Assembly (NCBI GenBank): GCA_022410635.1 | Contig: JAJVDF010000131.1 | Span: forward strand, 2,209,247-2,273,246 | Length of the DNA stretch: 64,000 nucleotides | Direction: 5' to 3' | Source: Tretioscincus oriximinensis | Lineage: Eukaryota > Chordata > Lepidosauria > Squamata > Gymnophthalmidae | In this document: positions 1-11,330 of the stretch, one piece after another | Position numbering within the stretch: position 1 is the first letter of the stretch | Layout of the letters: each line of letters opens with the position of its first letter | Program-made: the position numbers and the translations under genes | The notes under the pieces: model-generated | What the model was told of the DNA's origin: nothing | What the model saw: only the letters and a program-made list of their open reading frames with translations | The model's database searches: none

Positions 1-407
1 TTGGGAATGCATTTTATTTGAGCTTCCAATATTGTATTTACAAACAATTTCCACGCTTTTTGAAGGGACTGGACTTTTCTCACTTTCCCTTTTATTTTAT
101 TTTTTACCATTTTCCTCATTTTGGGAAAATTTCCTCTGTGAAAGTTGAAAGTTACCGTGTTAGAACTGCTTGACAACTTTCTGTCCACATTCAGGTTGAA
201 AGTTATCGTATTGTGGTCACTGTTTCCTATGGGATCAGTTACAGTCACATCTTGATACTAACTAATCCAACTCTTGCCAAGGAGTTGATTTCCTGCAGAT
301 GATAACAGGAATCTTTCTGTCCTTTTTACTGTTTAAACATCTATAAGACACTCTTGAGACAAAGTAAAAATAGTGGTTTACTGTTGGGTTAAATTGGGGA
401 TTTATAA
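1..407. other. AT-rich non-coding sequence
   Basis: No open frame, repeat motif or known element could be recognised here. Base composition is ordinary AT-rich vertebrate intergenic DNA. Confidence 0.5.
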
Positions 408-711
408 GGCCCATTTAGAGCCTGCCATAGTCCACACTAGCATAGGCTGACCAGATGACCCCTTTTGGGGGGGGGGTTGAAAACCCAGTTTTGGGGTGCC
501 TCCCAGTTTTTTCTGAGGAATTTTTTTTTAAAAAAGATTTTTTTTTGAAAAACTTTTTGTTTTTTAAGTTTTTTTCCTCAGAAAAAAAATGGGAGGCACC
601 CCAAAAATGGGTTTTCAACTCCCCCCAAAAAGGGTTCATCTGGTCAGCCTACACTAGCAGATAGATGCCAGACTCATATAGCTCAGAATAAGGCTCACCA
701 AGGACAGGGCC
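408..711. mobile_element. Palindromic MITE (family with ends near GGGCC and GAGCCTTATTCTG), interrupted by another MITE
   Basis: The left part (about 408-442) and the right part (652-711) are halves of one fold-back element. The halves share the family signatures CCATAGTCCACACTAGCA and CAGAATAAGGCTCA, followed by a terminal AGGGCC. Other copies occur at 8893, 13678, 21762, 46999 and 47177. The centre is split by the 443-651 hAT-like MITE. The left arm is shorter than the right, so the copy is degraded. It has no coding capacity. Confidence 0.6.
443..651. mobile_element. hAT-like palindromic MITE, copy 1
   Basis: A 209-bp element that is one near-perfect inverted repeat. It starts TAGGCTGACCAGATGACCCC and ends with the reverse complement (TCATCTGGTCAGCCTA). 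Arms carry GGGGTGCCTCCCA and TTTTTTCTGAGG around a T- and A-rich centre. It is flanked by an exact 8-bp duplication CACTAGCA (435-442 and 652-659), as expected of hAT superfamily insertion. No transposase is present, so it must have been moved in trans. The short open frames that read through it are by-products. Confidence 0.85.
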
Positions 712-1488
712 TAAATGTAAAATAGCTTGAGAACCTGGAGGAAAAGAGAGCTGAAAATCTAGCATTGTAGAATTTGTGTTATATTTGGCAGTACCAAAAT
801 CTGCCATTTTAAAAACCATCCATCAATAGAAAATATGCATGCAAAATCATCTTTGTACAAAAATGCATCTTTTTACATGATTTTGAAGCAACATCAGTAC
901 TTCCCAGCAGTCCAGCTGTCACTGTGACTGTCACTTTTATGAAAAACAGCTTTTGTTGTAGTGTCTGTCAATTTTCAATTTATTGTACTCAGAATCCCAT
1001 TATTTCTCAACATTTTCCATTTTTCCTTGTTGAAAAAAGTGAATTAATTAAGTTACCAAAAGGTGGCAGCATTGAACTTTATTTCAATTTACAGAACCCT
1101 TTAAGGAAAGAATTTCTTGTAAGGAGATCTGGAATCATTTTATAGAGACTAGCAAGGAAAATGTAATCAGCATAAGCTTTCAGGGCCTTAGATGAACACT
1201 TTTAGTGTTCATTAATTTTCCAGAGGACTGCCTATGATATATGTTCCATATCACTCCAAGAACCTGTGCATACACTGACACTGAAGGCATCTTGAGGGTA
1301 GCTGGGGTTGGAGGAGATTATTATTTAATGATTGTATGATGGGGACATCCATAAAGGTGCTTGCCACTGAAAATGGATAGGGGCCAACAGCAGACACCTT
1401 CTTCAACCTTCACCAGGGACTCTGTTTAGGCAAGTAGAGATACACTGTAGCCCTAAGCTGCAATAAAGAGAATCGGCCTTACCCTGTG
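712..1488. other. Non-coding, no recognised element
   Basis: AT-rich unique sequence. A 73-codon open frame at 924-1145 has no recognisable family features and no splice or promoter context, and is judged to be chance. Confidence 0.4.
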
Positions 1489-1890
1489 CCCCACCAATCG
1501 CACCTGGGCAGTCTGGAAGAGAAGAAGGCAATTTTTTTCATTTTGTTTCAGATGCCCTGCAAATGGCATTTCAGGAATATTGCCTGCTACTCCATCTCAG
1601 AGGCAGCATCAAGACATCTATCCTAGTAGCTTCAATGAACATGTCTAATCCTATCTTAAAGCTATCCAGGCTGCTAGCTACCACCACCTCTTCTGGAATT
1701 AAATTCCAGAGGCCAATCACCCTCTGGGTGAAAAAATACTTTCCCTTGTCTGCCCTCACTCTTCTGCCCAACAGTTTCAAGGAGTGACCCCTGGTCCTAG
1801 CGTTGTGAGATAGAGACACCAATTTTTCTCAGTTCACCCTACACATCCCATGCATGATTTTATACACCACAGTCGGATCACCTCCCAAAC
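1489..1890 (-). mobile_element. CR1-type LINE 3' fragment
   Basis: Read on the minus strand, the region encodes the C-terminal tail of a CR1/L3-type reverse transcriptase. The residues [20 protein letters not shown] match the conserved family pattern FFTQRVVxxWNxLP, followed by SSLDSFKxxLD. The low-coordinate end carries the family 3' region (CCCACCAATCGCACCTGGGC in plus orientation). It is 5'-truncated, as most CR1 copies are. Related fragments lie at 6226, 46055 and 53608. Confidence 0.8.
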
Positions 1891-3170
1891 GCCATTTTGC
1901 TGATGAAGAAGACCCTCAGTACAGCAGCTTCCACTAGCCTGGTATCTTGAGAACCCCTTGATGCAAGCCAACACAATGCTCTCACATTCAAGTAGCTTAT
2001 ATGAGGTTCTCCCATGACAAAATGTATGGGTGCCTTTATGAAAACTGTTTCTTTTGTACAACCTCTCCCTCCAACAACCCCATCCTACCAANAATACCAT
2101 TGCAGAGAACAAGCACCTTCTTTCTATAGCAAGGTGTAAAAAATGTTCAAATAATAGCAGGGTGCCTCTTTGAAAATTACATGCAATGTGCATTGTGCAC
2201 GCATAGATGAGTTTCCTATTCATAGGTCTCCTAGCAACAGTGTGTGCCATGTAGCAAGCTGAGGTTGCACATGACTCCTTTGTCAGTAAGGATGGAAGAG
2301 AGCCTTATAAAGAGGAAGAATAAGACATATTGTAATGGCTGGGGTATGGATCCCACAGTGATGAAAANGTAGAGTTTTAACCAAACCAAGGAAAGGAAAC
2401 ATAGTAATCATATAAGGAATGAAAATGTGCCTGCCTCAGAAGATCTCAGTCATGGTTCCTGATCATGATGTTTTGTTGACCTTTTTGCATTACCTTTGTC
2501 AAGTCAGGAAGGAGTTTAAGACTTCTCTTCTGCACAGCGGACTGGCTTAAAGGAAGGCANACCTCCTCCTACCATTCTTCATCTGCACTGAGTGTAGCAT
2601 AACCTGTTCCAATAGCCATAATCACACACACATATATATATATGCAAACTTTAATTTTATACATATATATAGTCTTCTAATTAATGAAAATGTTTAATTG
2701 ATTCTATTCCAATGAAAATAAACTTTATATATAAAGTTTAAAATGAATTTAAATGTAGAATTATATACCCAGAATTTTAAATTACTATGGTAGTGAATTT
2801 CAGAGAAATAACCATGTTANTGCAACTTGGGGCTGGGGAGGGGGGNGGGGAGGTTCCTCCAGCTTCGGCAAAGTTAGGAAAGTGGCTGGGAGGAGGCACA
2901 TTCAAGCACTTACTGGTCACTCTCTCAGTCTGCAAGTTGAATATCAATACAAAATGGCACCTCTACGGAAACANAGAGAGAGAGAGTCTAGCCCCTCCTA
3001 GGCAGCCTTCCCATTGGTTCTGGGATTGGCAACCACTTTTGTCAATTAAAAAAGCTGCTTGGAGCTTTTTGATTTGTTGGCAGCTCTTCTATGAAAAGAG
3101 AGTTTATAATTGATTTTAATCTCTGAGTGTTTGCCAAACCCCACGAACCCAGTGGCCAGCCGCCACTGAT
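1891..3170. other. Non-coding interval with a CA/TA microsatellite
   Basis: Contains a short (CA)n(TA)n run near 2622-2643 and a G-rich run near 2833-2852. A 138-codon minus-strand frame (1834-2250) runs into the CR1 fragment, contains an N, and shows no family resemblance. It is not called as a gene. Confidence 0.4.
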
Positions 3171-3315
3171 GTTAGACTAGTAGAAAGTCCAGCAAAGGGG
3201 CTAGTAGCACTTAGAGACTAACAGTANAAAAGTAGGTGACATAAGCATTCTTAGACATGTGCATCTGAAGAAGTAGATGTGCCTACGAAAGCTTACGCCA
3301 CCTACTTTTCTACTG
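3171..3315. mobile_element. Fold-back retroelement with hammerhead-like core, diverged copy
   Basis: Inverted-repeat element with the family words AGTAGAAAGTCCAGCAAAGG, GCTTACGCCACC and ACTTTTCTACT. The centre contains CTGAAGA (3265-3271), a short GTAG/CTAC hairpin and GAAA (3287-3290), the order seen in hammerhead ribozyme cores. It is more diverged than the copies at 8009, 30047 and 33885. Confidence 0.6.
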
Positions 3316-5767
3316 GAGAAGGAAGAGGGTGGGTGAAGCTGCAGCTCAACAGAGGGGGAGCNAGAGTGCTCCATAGTCAGAGTGCTGTTAACGCAAATTG
3401 CAAGGAACTGTGCCCACACATATAGCTATGTGGATTGTGGGAGGTGAGAATGCTTTGGATTTGGATTTTAATGTACCCAGCACACTGTTACTCCACATTT
3501 GCTCCAGTTTTAAAGCGCAGTGCATTAGCAGCCTATATGTATCTTACTTAATCTACATTAAGCATCTGTGGAAAACGAGATTACATCTGCTTCTTGGGCC
3601 AGAACGTCTATGCTTCATATTTCTGATGAGGAACTGAATGGTTAATATATGGGGAAAATGCATAAGGAAGAATTATCCCACCAAACTGAATTGCTGCTAA
3701 AAAAAAATCTGGATTATTAATGTACATACATGCATATGTATGATAAAAAAGAGAAATTCTCTGTTTTGTAACTGATTGTTTTATTTTTGTACAAAATGTT
3801 TTAATGGCTTTCTGTCAATGATTTCTCTTGTCTTTACACGAAGCTGGAAAGCCACTTCATCTTGTACTAAACATTCAAGTTTTTGCCTTTTCCTACCCAT
3901 TTCAATGTTTCAAGCTTACAAAAAGCAGAGGAATGGAATTTGTGTGAATGAATAGTCAATGTAGTTTGGAAGTAGATGGGGCTAAAGGTTATTTCAAATC
4001 AAATACCCATTCAAACCTTAGGTGCTCAAATGATTAAGGGGAAGTAGCATTTCATAAAAATGCTGGAAACTGATGTCTAGTACCAAGTCAACTGTTAGAA
4101 CTCAGCTCAGGGTATGCATCTCTTGGAAAAGCCAATCAGTGCCTGAACAGCTTATTGGATAGGCTTAATGAAACCATTTGATCAAATGGAAATCTGTGAA
4201 TAGCTTGGATTGTTATTGCTGAAGCAGCACTACCATAATAACAATGGTGGTAATTTTGGGCGCAATCCACCTACCATTGACTTGAGTGGCAAAACATCTA
4301 TGGAGCACAATTCAATCTTGAAAGAAAATGATTTCTCACAAAAAATATACTCTCAAATAAAGGGAATGTAAGTAAGTATTATAAGTGAGCTAAGGTCAGT
4401 GGTATGTACCTAACTTAATAAATGCGATCCTGTGGGCATTCTTCTTGATGTTAGAAGGTGCATCCAAGCTGATCTCTTCTGTAGCTAACAGAACACTATA
4501 AAGGACTTTGTTTTCCTTTATGGCTGACCACATGTACAAGGACTTTGCCTACATTTCCCATGAAACCTTATTGTAATTCCTTGCTTGTGATTGGATGGAT
4601 CAGTTTGCTATTCTAATTGGCTGTTTGCTCCTCTTGTCAATAAAAGTCAATTAAAAGGGAAAAGTTTATCTAAACTTTCCTAAGAAGTTGCTAATACTTA
4701 CATTGGGAGGTTTCTTATATCATTATATTTTTGCCATGCAAATTCAACAGGATTAAGCAGATGATCATGTCGTGTAGCCTCCATTCTGCCTGTAAACAGG
4801 CAAACCCCATTTCATAGGGTTAGAACATAAGTAGAGCTGCACTTCGGTACTNTATAGGTCTCAACTTTAGGAATTCTGCACTGTTTTGAGACAACATTGT
4901 GCAAAGTTCCATAAGATGTCTCTTTAGATTCCGCTAGACACTTATAAGCCACTTTCACATCCTGTCACTGAAAACAGCATCCCACCTACATGGGAAAATC
5001 CCACAACCTCAAAAAGATTCATTTCAAAGTACAATCACATCCAAAGTTAAACGAGGTTCAGCACAATACTATGCCAGCAAGGGAACAGAATTATTCACAC
5101 AGCATTTCCCATTTGTCATAGTTTTTCCCCTCCCTGGTTATCATACCAGGCAGCAGTTCTTCTAAAAAGAAAGTCTCATGTGGCAAGAAAAGTAGAAATG
5201 AGCAACTGGAGCTGTCTTTGCCAGTGATGAAAGCAGCCTTTTCTGGCTGTCTGCTAGCTGGAAAAGAGAAATCAATAGACAAACAGAGATAAATTTACAG
5301 AAATAAGCAGATGAAAATGCTAACCCTGGGGTGCTTAAGAGATATATTATCCCATCAGAGGTCCATGCTGTCTCATTAGCAAAAACTGATTGAAAGCAAA
5401 TTGTGCAAGAGCAACCAACACAGAAATCTAAAGATGTTGCTGGAGTTTCTAATCCAGCACTTCTAGCCAAGAATGGGCAATGATCAAGGGTAGATTCATC
5501 CAACAATATTAGGAGGGCATTGCAGGTGCTCCTAGGGTTGCCTGGATCAATTTTCATTTCCAGAAGCATATTAGTATTTTGAGAATTTTAAAAAAGAATG
5601 TTTTTTTATGTTGCTTGGCAAACATAGATCAACTGTATAGAGAACACGATTATCTGGGAACATCTTCCAATTCCTCCAGGCATTTTGTTATATCTTTGGT
5701 GTTGTATCACAACTCATATATGACTGTAATATATGACAATCCAGAACCACAATGATCTTAGATCCTT
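3316..5767. other. Non-coding intergenic sequence
   Basis: No known repeat or exon was recognised. Overlapping minus-strand frames (5091-5282 and 5162-5569, up to 135 codons) have no recognisable domain, no N-terminal context and no detectable splice structure. They are left uncalled. Confidence 0.4.
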
Positions 5768-6018
5768 TTGAAAGCCAGTTTGGTATAATGGTTTGAATAT
5801 TGGTCTCTTATGTGCTAGCCTCCTAATTCAAATCTACATTCCTCCATGAAGCCAGCTAGGTGACCTTGGGCTAGTCATAGTCCTTCAGATCTCTCTCAGC
5901 CCTGCCTACTTCAAAATGTTTCTGTTGTGAAGAGAAGAACAGAAGGTTATGTAAGATGCTTTGATTCCATTCAGGTTGAGAAAAGTGTGGTTTAAAAATC
6001 AACTTCTCCTCCTCCTGG
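5768..6018 (+). mobile_element. Sauria-type tRNA-derived SINE (old copy)
   Basis: The tRNA-like head reads AGCCAGTTTGGTATAATGGT (A-box region). It is followed by the family body CCAGCTAGGTGACCTTGGGC and a tail with CTTCTCCTCCTCC. Body and order match the Sauria SINE group known from lizards. It is well diverged, so the insertion is old. Confidence 0.75.
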
Positions 6019-6225
6019 ACAAATTAAGGGAACTCAAGTGTATCAATGACTACGAGACGAATGTCCTACTACATCTAGATGCAGATTGCAGCAAGCGCTA
6101 AACCTAAAATTATGCATGAGCCCGGCATCTGGAGGACAAACAAATGGTGATGACAGCAACTTCTTTCCCAATTCTGGCAGGAGACATCAGGAATTGAACA
6201 CAGAATCTTTTGAAGGCAACCTAGA

Positions 6226-6450
6226 ACATAAGAACATAAGAAGAGCCATACTGTATCAGGCCAGAGCCCATCAAGTCCAGCATTGTGTCTCACACAGAGG
6301 CCCACCAGATGCACCTGGGCAGTCCGAANAGAGGAAAGCAAAATATGCACCTGTTCATGACTCCCTGCAAATGGTATCTCAGGAGTCCTGCCTGTTGCTC
6401 CATCCCGGAGGCAACATCCAGACATCCATCCTAGTAACCATTTCTACCTA
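6226..6450 (-). mobile_element. CR1-type LINE 3' end
   Basis: Begins in plus orientation with GAACATAAGAACATAAGAAG, the reverse complement of the octamer-like CR1/L3 tail. It continues with GCCAGAGCCCATCAAGTCCA. Only the last about 220 bp of the LINE are present. Confidence 0.8.
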
Positions 6451-6974
6451 GGTTACATTATAAAACTTCTTAATTACAGCTTTTTGCTCTGTTCAGGTTC
6501 AAGGAAAGAAACAAGTTGCTGAGCTTCCAGCGATTCTTTATGTGTTCATGTTTTCCACCTTCTGAATACAAGCAGGGACAGAGCTCTGCAACACTGTGTG
6601 ATAAGAGCTCTCTATCTGACTGTCCTTTTCTCCTCAGGATGTTCCAATCATGACTTTAATAAAACAAAACAAAACAAAGGCTATCAAAAGGCTGACCTGT
6701 TTTTATAGCTGATGGACAAACACCTATTTCTCCTTTTTACTACTTACTGGAAACAGCTCATTTCTGAGAAAAGAAACAGAATTATTGTTTTGTAGAAGAA
6801 CTGTGCCTGCTTCCACAACATTTTATTTAACCTTATTTTAAAGCTTTGTGGCTGTATCAAGTGTCTTAAAGGATGTCTTAAGAGATTGCTTTAAGGAACT
6901 GAGGGTAATGTAGCATAATGAAGAGAGTTAGAGTGCCTGCAAACGACGAGGGAAACACATTGAAATCCGCAATT

Positions 6975-7260
6975 TGAAAGTGATTGTGGATTTTGCTGGG
7001 AAAAAGAGGGCATACCTACCTTAAATCTGTGTGGAGGTGGCACGAGGCTGAGGAGAAGGATGCAGGAGCAACAGCTGTGCAAGTCCAGCCAATTGTGATC
7101 CTGCAGTCCTACTGGCTGCCGTCTTCTCAGTCTGTTTGTCCCCTTGAAACAGCGTGTCGGATAGTAGGGCTACAGGTAACTTCTAAAGGAAGATACAGGC
7201 AACCGGAAAAGATCTGCAAAATGCTGCAGCAATTTTCTGGATGTGTGGCTGGGCAGCAAA
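6975..7260. repeat. Diverged copy of a dispersed repeat (family with copies at 8610, 10870 and 38815)
   Basis: Shares phrases such as GTGATCCTGCAGTCCTACTGGCTGCCGTCTTCTC with sequence near 8690-8740, 11010-11050 and 38940-38965. It probably belongs to a non-autonomous DNA transposon, but termini could not be fixed. Confidence 0.4.
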
Positions 7261-7344
7261 GATATTGGAACATCGCGCCAAGAACCAGAGAAGTAAATGT
7301 TGTGTGCACGCACCCTTGGACAAACTGCAGCAAACTATTCTTCT

Positions 7345-7457
7345 TCTCTGAAGAAAACCAATAGTAGAAGAAGCAGAGACATCTATGAAAGTTCATGCCA
7401 CCTATCCTATTTCTTGTTAATCCCTAAAGTGCTTTGTGACCCCCTCCTTGCTAGACC
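7345..7457. mobile_element. Remnant of the hammerhead-like fold-back element
   Basis: One arm only: ATCTATGAAAGTTCATGCCACC and TCCCTAAAGTGCTTTGTGAC correspond to the right arm of the copies at 8009 and 30047. Heavily diverged. Confidence 0.45.
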
Positions 7458-7460
7458 TCC

Positions 7461-7536
7461 TTCTTTTCTTTCTCCTCCTCCTTCGTCTTCTTCTTCACCA
7501 TCTTCTTCTTCGACTCCTCCTCCTCCATTTCCCTAA
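7461..7536. repeat. Polypyrimidine low-complexity tract
   Basis: Irregular CTT and CTC triplet array. It produces serine/proline-rich spurious open frames. Confidence 0.8.
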
Positions 7537-8008
7537 AAGAAGAATGCAAACATCACATGACCCTGAGTTCTACATAAAACATNTTTGACATAAAAACATG
7601 TCAAGTTATTCTATCCAACCACCACAGTATGGATGGACAGGCTAGAGAGAACTGTATGGCACATGGAGCTCACTGCCATTTTATCAAGCTCAGAAATGAT
7701 CCAGCACTGAGGCTTTCCTTTGGTGACTACAACTTTGAAAACATTTATTTCCCAGCTTCTGAAGGTAGGCTGGGATAGGCTTTTGTTCCCCTTGGTACTT
7801 TACCTCAGAGTGGTCTAATCTCTGTACAATGAGCTTTACATTTTCTGCCAAACTGTATGAGGTAGAAGCAGGCCCCAGGTTTCAATCCTCATTTCATCAC
7901 ATAAAGTCTTTTTAACAATAGATCTGGAAAAGATTTGAAGGACACTAGACACAAACTTATTACTCTGACTGTAAATATGAGTTTTTATTGACAACTCTTT
8001 CCGTAATA

Positions 8009-8189
8009 GGAGCTAGCAGCACTTTGAGAATAACTTGAGAAAAGTGGGTGGCATAAGCTTTTGTAGACACTGAAGAAGTAGACATGTCTAAGAAAGCTTA
8101 TGCCACCCACTTTTCTCAAGTTAGTCTCAAAGTGCTGCTAGCTCCTTTGCTGGACTTTCTACTAGACTAACACGGCTATTTCTCTGAAA
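8009..8189. mobile_element. Fold-back retroelement with hammerhead-like core
   Basis: Large inverted repeat. The left arm starts GGAGCTAGCAGCACTTTGAG, and the right arm continues to CACGGCTATTTCTCTGAAA, so the right side is full length and the left truncated. The core holds CTGAAGA (8070-8076), an AGACATGTCT stem and GAAA (8092-8095), then GCTTATGCC. The flanks CTTTCCGTAAT and CTTCCCATAAT look like an imperfect 11-bp target duplication. A second, older fragment of the family follows at about 8200-8265. Confidence 0.75.
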
Positions 8190-8609
8190 TCTTCCCATAA
8201 TGTTATATGAAGAAGTAGACTTCCCCGTCAAAACTCACACTGCCTCCCTTTTCTGGTTAGTCTTTATGGCTCCATGCCTACAGAAGTAAATAGTCTATTC
8301 TGGGGAAAAGGAAAAGAAACAGAACTTATTTCAGATTCCATCACCTTTCCACCTATACTAGATTATTTGCTGCAGTGAGAATGAGGCCCAAGTAAACTGA
8401 GACCTGAGATAACTTTTCTTTCAATTTTAGTCCACTTCATGCAGAGGAATTCAAAAAAATCATTTGGCAAGTGGGACTGGCTTTGAGTCAACTGTTTGCT
8501 GTCTACTTTAGACAGAAAAATAGCGGGGCCATGCTGATTTAGGTAATTTCCACACTATAGGGTAAAACCCAAATGGGCTTTAAACCTGATATAACGCAAT
8601 CCCCCATCC

Positions 8610-8800
8610 ATTCATATTATCACAAATATCCACACAGAGTTGGCAAATGAAGTCAAAGGACCAGGAAGTTGCTATCATGGATGTAATCCAGATGTGATTT
8701 TGCAGTCCTGACTGGCGTCTTCTTGCCATACCTAAACGCAATAAACACCAGGACTCCAGACAGCTTTCCATTGGAAGGAGAGGTATTTCATACTTATGTC
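8610..8800. repeat. Dispersed repeat fragment (same family as 10870 and 38815)
   Basis: Matches the other copies in ATTTTGCAGTCCTGACTGGC, GTCTTCTTGCCATACC and neighbouring words. Termini unresolved. Confidence 0.45.
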
Positions 8801-8892
8801 TGAAAACATCTGCAACCTCTCCATCCAAAACAAAGGAGCTTTTTCCTGGGTGGAACCAGAGAAGCCACTGCAAGCTCCATTGCTTTGCATAG

Positions 8893-9058
8893 AGGAGTAT
8901 TATTCTGGGTTATATCTTGGTACAGAGCTTGGTCATCCACATGCCAGTGTAGGCTGTGGCAGGCCCTATTTGTGGCCTGCTATAGCCTACACTAGCATGT
9001 AGATGGCGCATTCCTATTCTGAGATATACCCAAGAAGAAGGCTCAGTGCGGACGGGGC
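8893..9058. mobile_element. Palindromic MITE (GAGCCTTATTCTG family)
   Basis: Left arm TTATTCTGGGTTATATCTTGG is inverted at the right end (CCTATTCTGAGATATACCCAAG, then GAAGGCTCAGTGCGGACGGG). The central palindrome is GCCAGTGTAGGCTGTGGCAG against CTGCTATAGCCTACACTAGC. No coding capacity. Confidence 0.7.
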
Positions 9059-9844
9059 CATACCAACCAACCCTATAGGAGAACCTTGTGTGGAAGCAGC
9101 CAGAATCAGTTTTCTGTCTATTGGGATGCAACCTAAAATGCCACAAGCCTCTCTTACTAAATATTCTGCATCATGATTAACATGAGAACATGTGGAGATT
9201 TTAATTTGATACAATACAATAAGGTTGTTCAGGGCTAAAATCTGAGTACATATTAACTGTGAACGTATTCTGCAAGCTAATTTGTGTAACAGAAGGGGGG
9301 GGGGGGGAGGAAGAAACTGCAAACAAATGATTTCCTAGGAAGATTAATTTTGCTTTCTGTAACTTGTAAGCAAACTTGCCATTTTTCTGATCCCAGGCTA
9401 GCTAGGAATAAATAATCTAAAGTCAATGATTTATTTTTAAGATACTCTACAGAGGAAGAAATTATACTGTATATTATGTTGGAAATACCAAATATACTAG
9501 AATATTTCCAATGTAGCCCTGGGTTACCTAATTTTTAATCTGTAATACCACTATTATGAGAAACCTGGCAATGATGCTGGGTTTCTCACAATACCAATGC
9601 TTATCTCTCTGCCTGTTGCCACATTTTATAATCACTTTGCTTGGGGCTACAGGAAGTTGGTTGCCTGACTTCTGGTAGCACAAAATGTGATGATTTTGAA
9701 AACTGCTGACGGACAGCAGAGGAAAGTTGGGAATTGCTTTTCCATCCAGTGAGGTGAGGAAATCACAAATTGTAACAGGNAGCGCATTATATAATTACCA
9801 GGAACTATAATACTTGAAGACGGCTGTGGTCACATCGTTAAACC
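9059..9844. other. Non-coding interval with a poly-G run
   Basis: Unique AT-rich sequence. A G homopolymer occurs near 9295-9307. No exon recognised. Confidence 0.4.
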
Positions 9845-9852
9845 AGTTTCAG

Positions 9853-10060
9853 TAGACTGACCAGATGGCCCCTTTTTTGGGGGGGGGGGTGAAAACCCAT
9901 TTTTGGGGTGCCTCCTGTTTTTTTCTGAGGGAAAAAATTCAAAAACAATATTTAAAAAAAAATATTTTTTTGTAAAGATTTTCCTCAGAAAAAACTGGGA
10001 GGCACCCCAAAACTGGGTTTTCAAACCCTCCCCCCCAAAATGGGGTCATCGGGTCAGTCT
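9853..10060. mobile_element. hAT-like palindromic MITE, copy 2
   Basis: Same family as 443-651. Ends are TAGACTGACCAGATGGCCCC and its inverted partner GGGTCAGTCT. It is flanked by the 8-bp duplication AGTTTCAG (9845-9852 and 10061-10068). Arms contain GGGGTGCCTCCTG and its inverse. Both termini carry the same GGC-to-GAC type substitution, which suggests a subfamily rather than random decay. Confidence 0.85.
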
Positions 10061-10197
10061 AGTTTCAGCGAATCTGTTTTAATTCAGAAAAAAACCCCAC
10101 AGGTTACATTCATTCTTCAGGGACTGAAATCAACGATAGTTTTAAAAATAAAGGTGCGATTGCAGCTGATATNTTGCATACTAAATTATAACTAGTC

Positions 10198-11330
10198 TTA
10201 GGCCCTCTGCACACGGAGGCTTATAAACGGAGATATACGTTATCCTGGGCCTAAGCCATCACTCCCCCCCTCAGACACACCTACCATAGTTCTTGTGAGG
10301 CGGCACCCTACTTGCAAGAAGCGCGCCACCACCATATCAATGTGCGGGACACTGCCAGTGCACTGACGCAGCTCCCGTGCTATGGACCCCTGATTCGCTG
10401 CCAGGAATGTGATCTCACGTAACTTTGGCTGAGATGTTGCCCCAGCAGCAAATGGTGAGGACACATGTGGCTTTGGGAGCAGATTTGGGAGCTCTGCCAC
10501 AACACTGGAATATATCCATTCTCAAGTCGTGAAAAAATGGAGGGTTGTAGTGAGTGGATTGCTGATAACCTGTTAGTACATGTGCCAGGGTCGCCTTGAT
10601 GGCACCCCATAAAGACATTAATTTCTTGTTCACCGAGCGTTAGTCCCTATTTGCAAATAGAGGCCAGTTCATGAATTTGTATTAATGATTCCTTTTATCA
10701 ACACATTTTCACAGTGCTGTTGTGGAATAAGTGAGGGAAGGTGAATTTCATTGGCAGACCATAACACGATGCCATATCTAATTTCTCAAGCTCCTCGTGC
10801 TTTGAAGCAATGACTTGTGTTGTGGTCTGACAAATCGGTACTGTTTGCATATTAATGGCACTGATCTACTTGAGGCCCACTGTACACGATGAGTAAAACC
10901 CACAATCTAAATGTGAATGCGGATTTCACTCGTTCATATCTATCTGTAAAATCTGCATGGAGCTGGCGAAAGGAAGTAGGGAAGATGATAGTGTGCATGT
11001 CAGCCAGCTGCAATTCTGCAGTCCTGTTGGTTAGCATCTTCTTGCGATATCTGAATTCCCGCAACAGTGTGGCACACACCAGGCTGCTCAATGGGAGAGC
11101 ATACATTTTGTGCTGATTCTTGAAAGAATCAGCTATCACATATTCCAGGTGGATAATAGTAGCTCCATTATCACATGAGGTAGAGTCATCATGATGCTAC
11201 TATGATTATGGTAAGAAATCCTCCATAATGTTCATTAGAATGCAAAAATGGAGGTCTAGAAGTGGTCTATATGGGCCTTTAATACAGATTAAGGAATGTG
11301 CAAACACAGCCTTAGGTTGCCATCACATGT
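10198..11330. mobile_element. Candidate non-autonomous DNA transposon, about 1.1 kb
   Basis: The segment starts near TTAGGCCCTCTGCACACGGA and stops near GTGCAAACACAGCCTTA, roughly inverted ends. Its right third (10870-11215) is repeated at 38815-39155, with weaker matches at 8610 and 6975. Minus-strand frames of 72-95 codons (10240-11139) show no recognisable transposase motif. Boundaries and superfamily are uncertain. Confidence 0.35.

Noticed and set aside
1834..2250. 138-codon minus-strand open frame
   Set aside because: Runs into a CR1 fragment, contains an ambiguous base, and has no recognisable domain or splice context.
5162..5569. 135-codon minus-strand open frame
   Set aside because: Composition and sequence match no family I know, there are no flanking splice signals of a convincing gene, and length is within chance for 64 kb.
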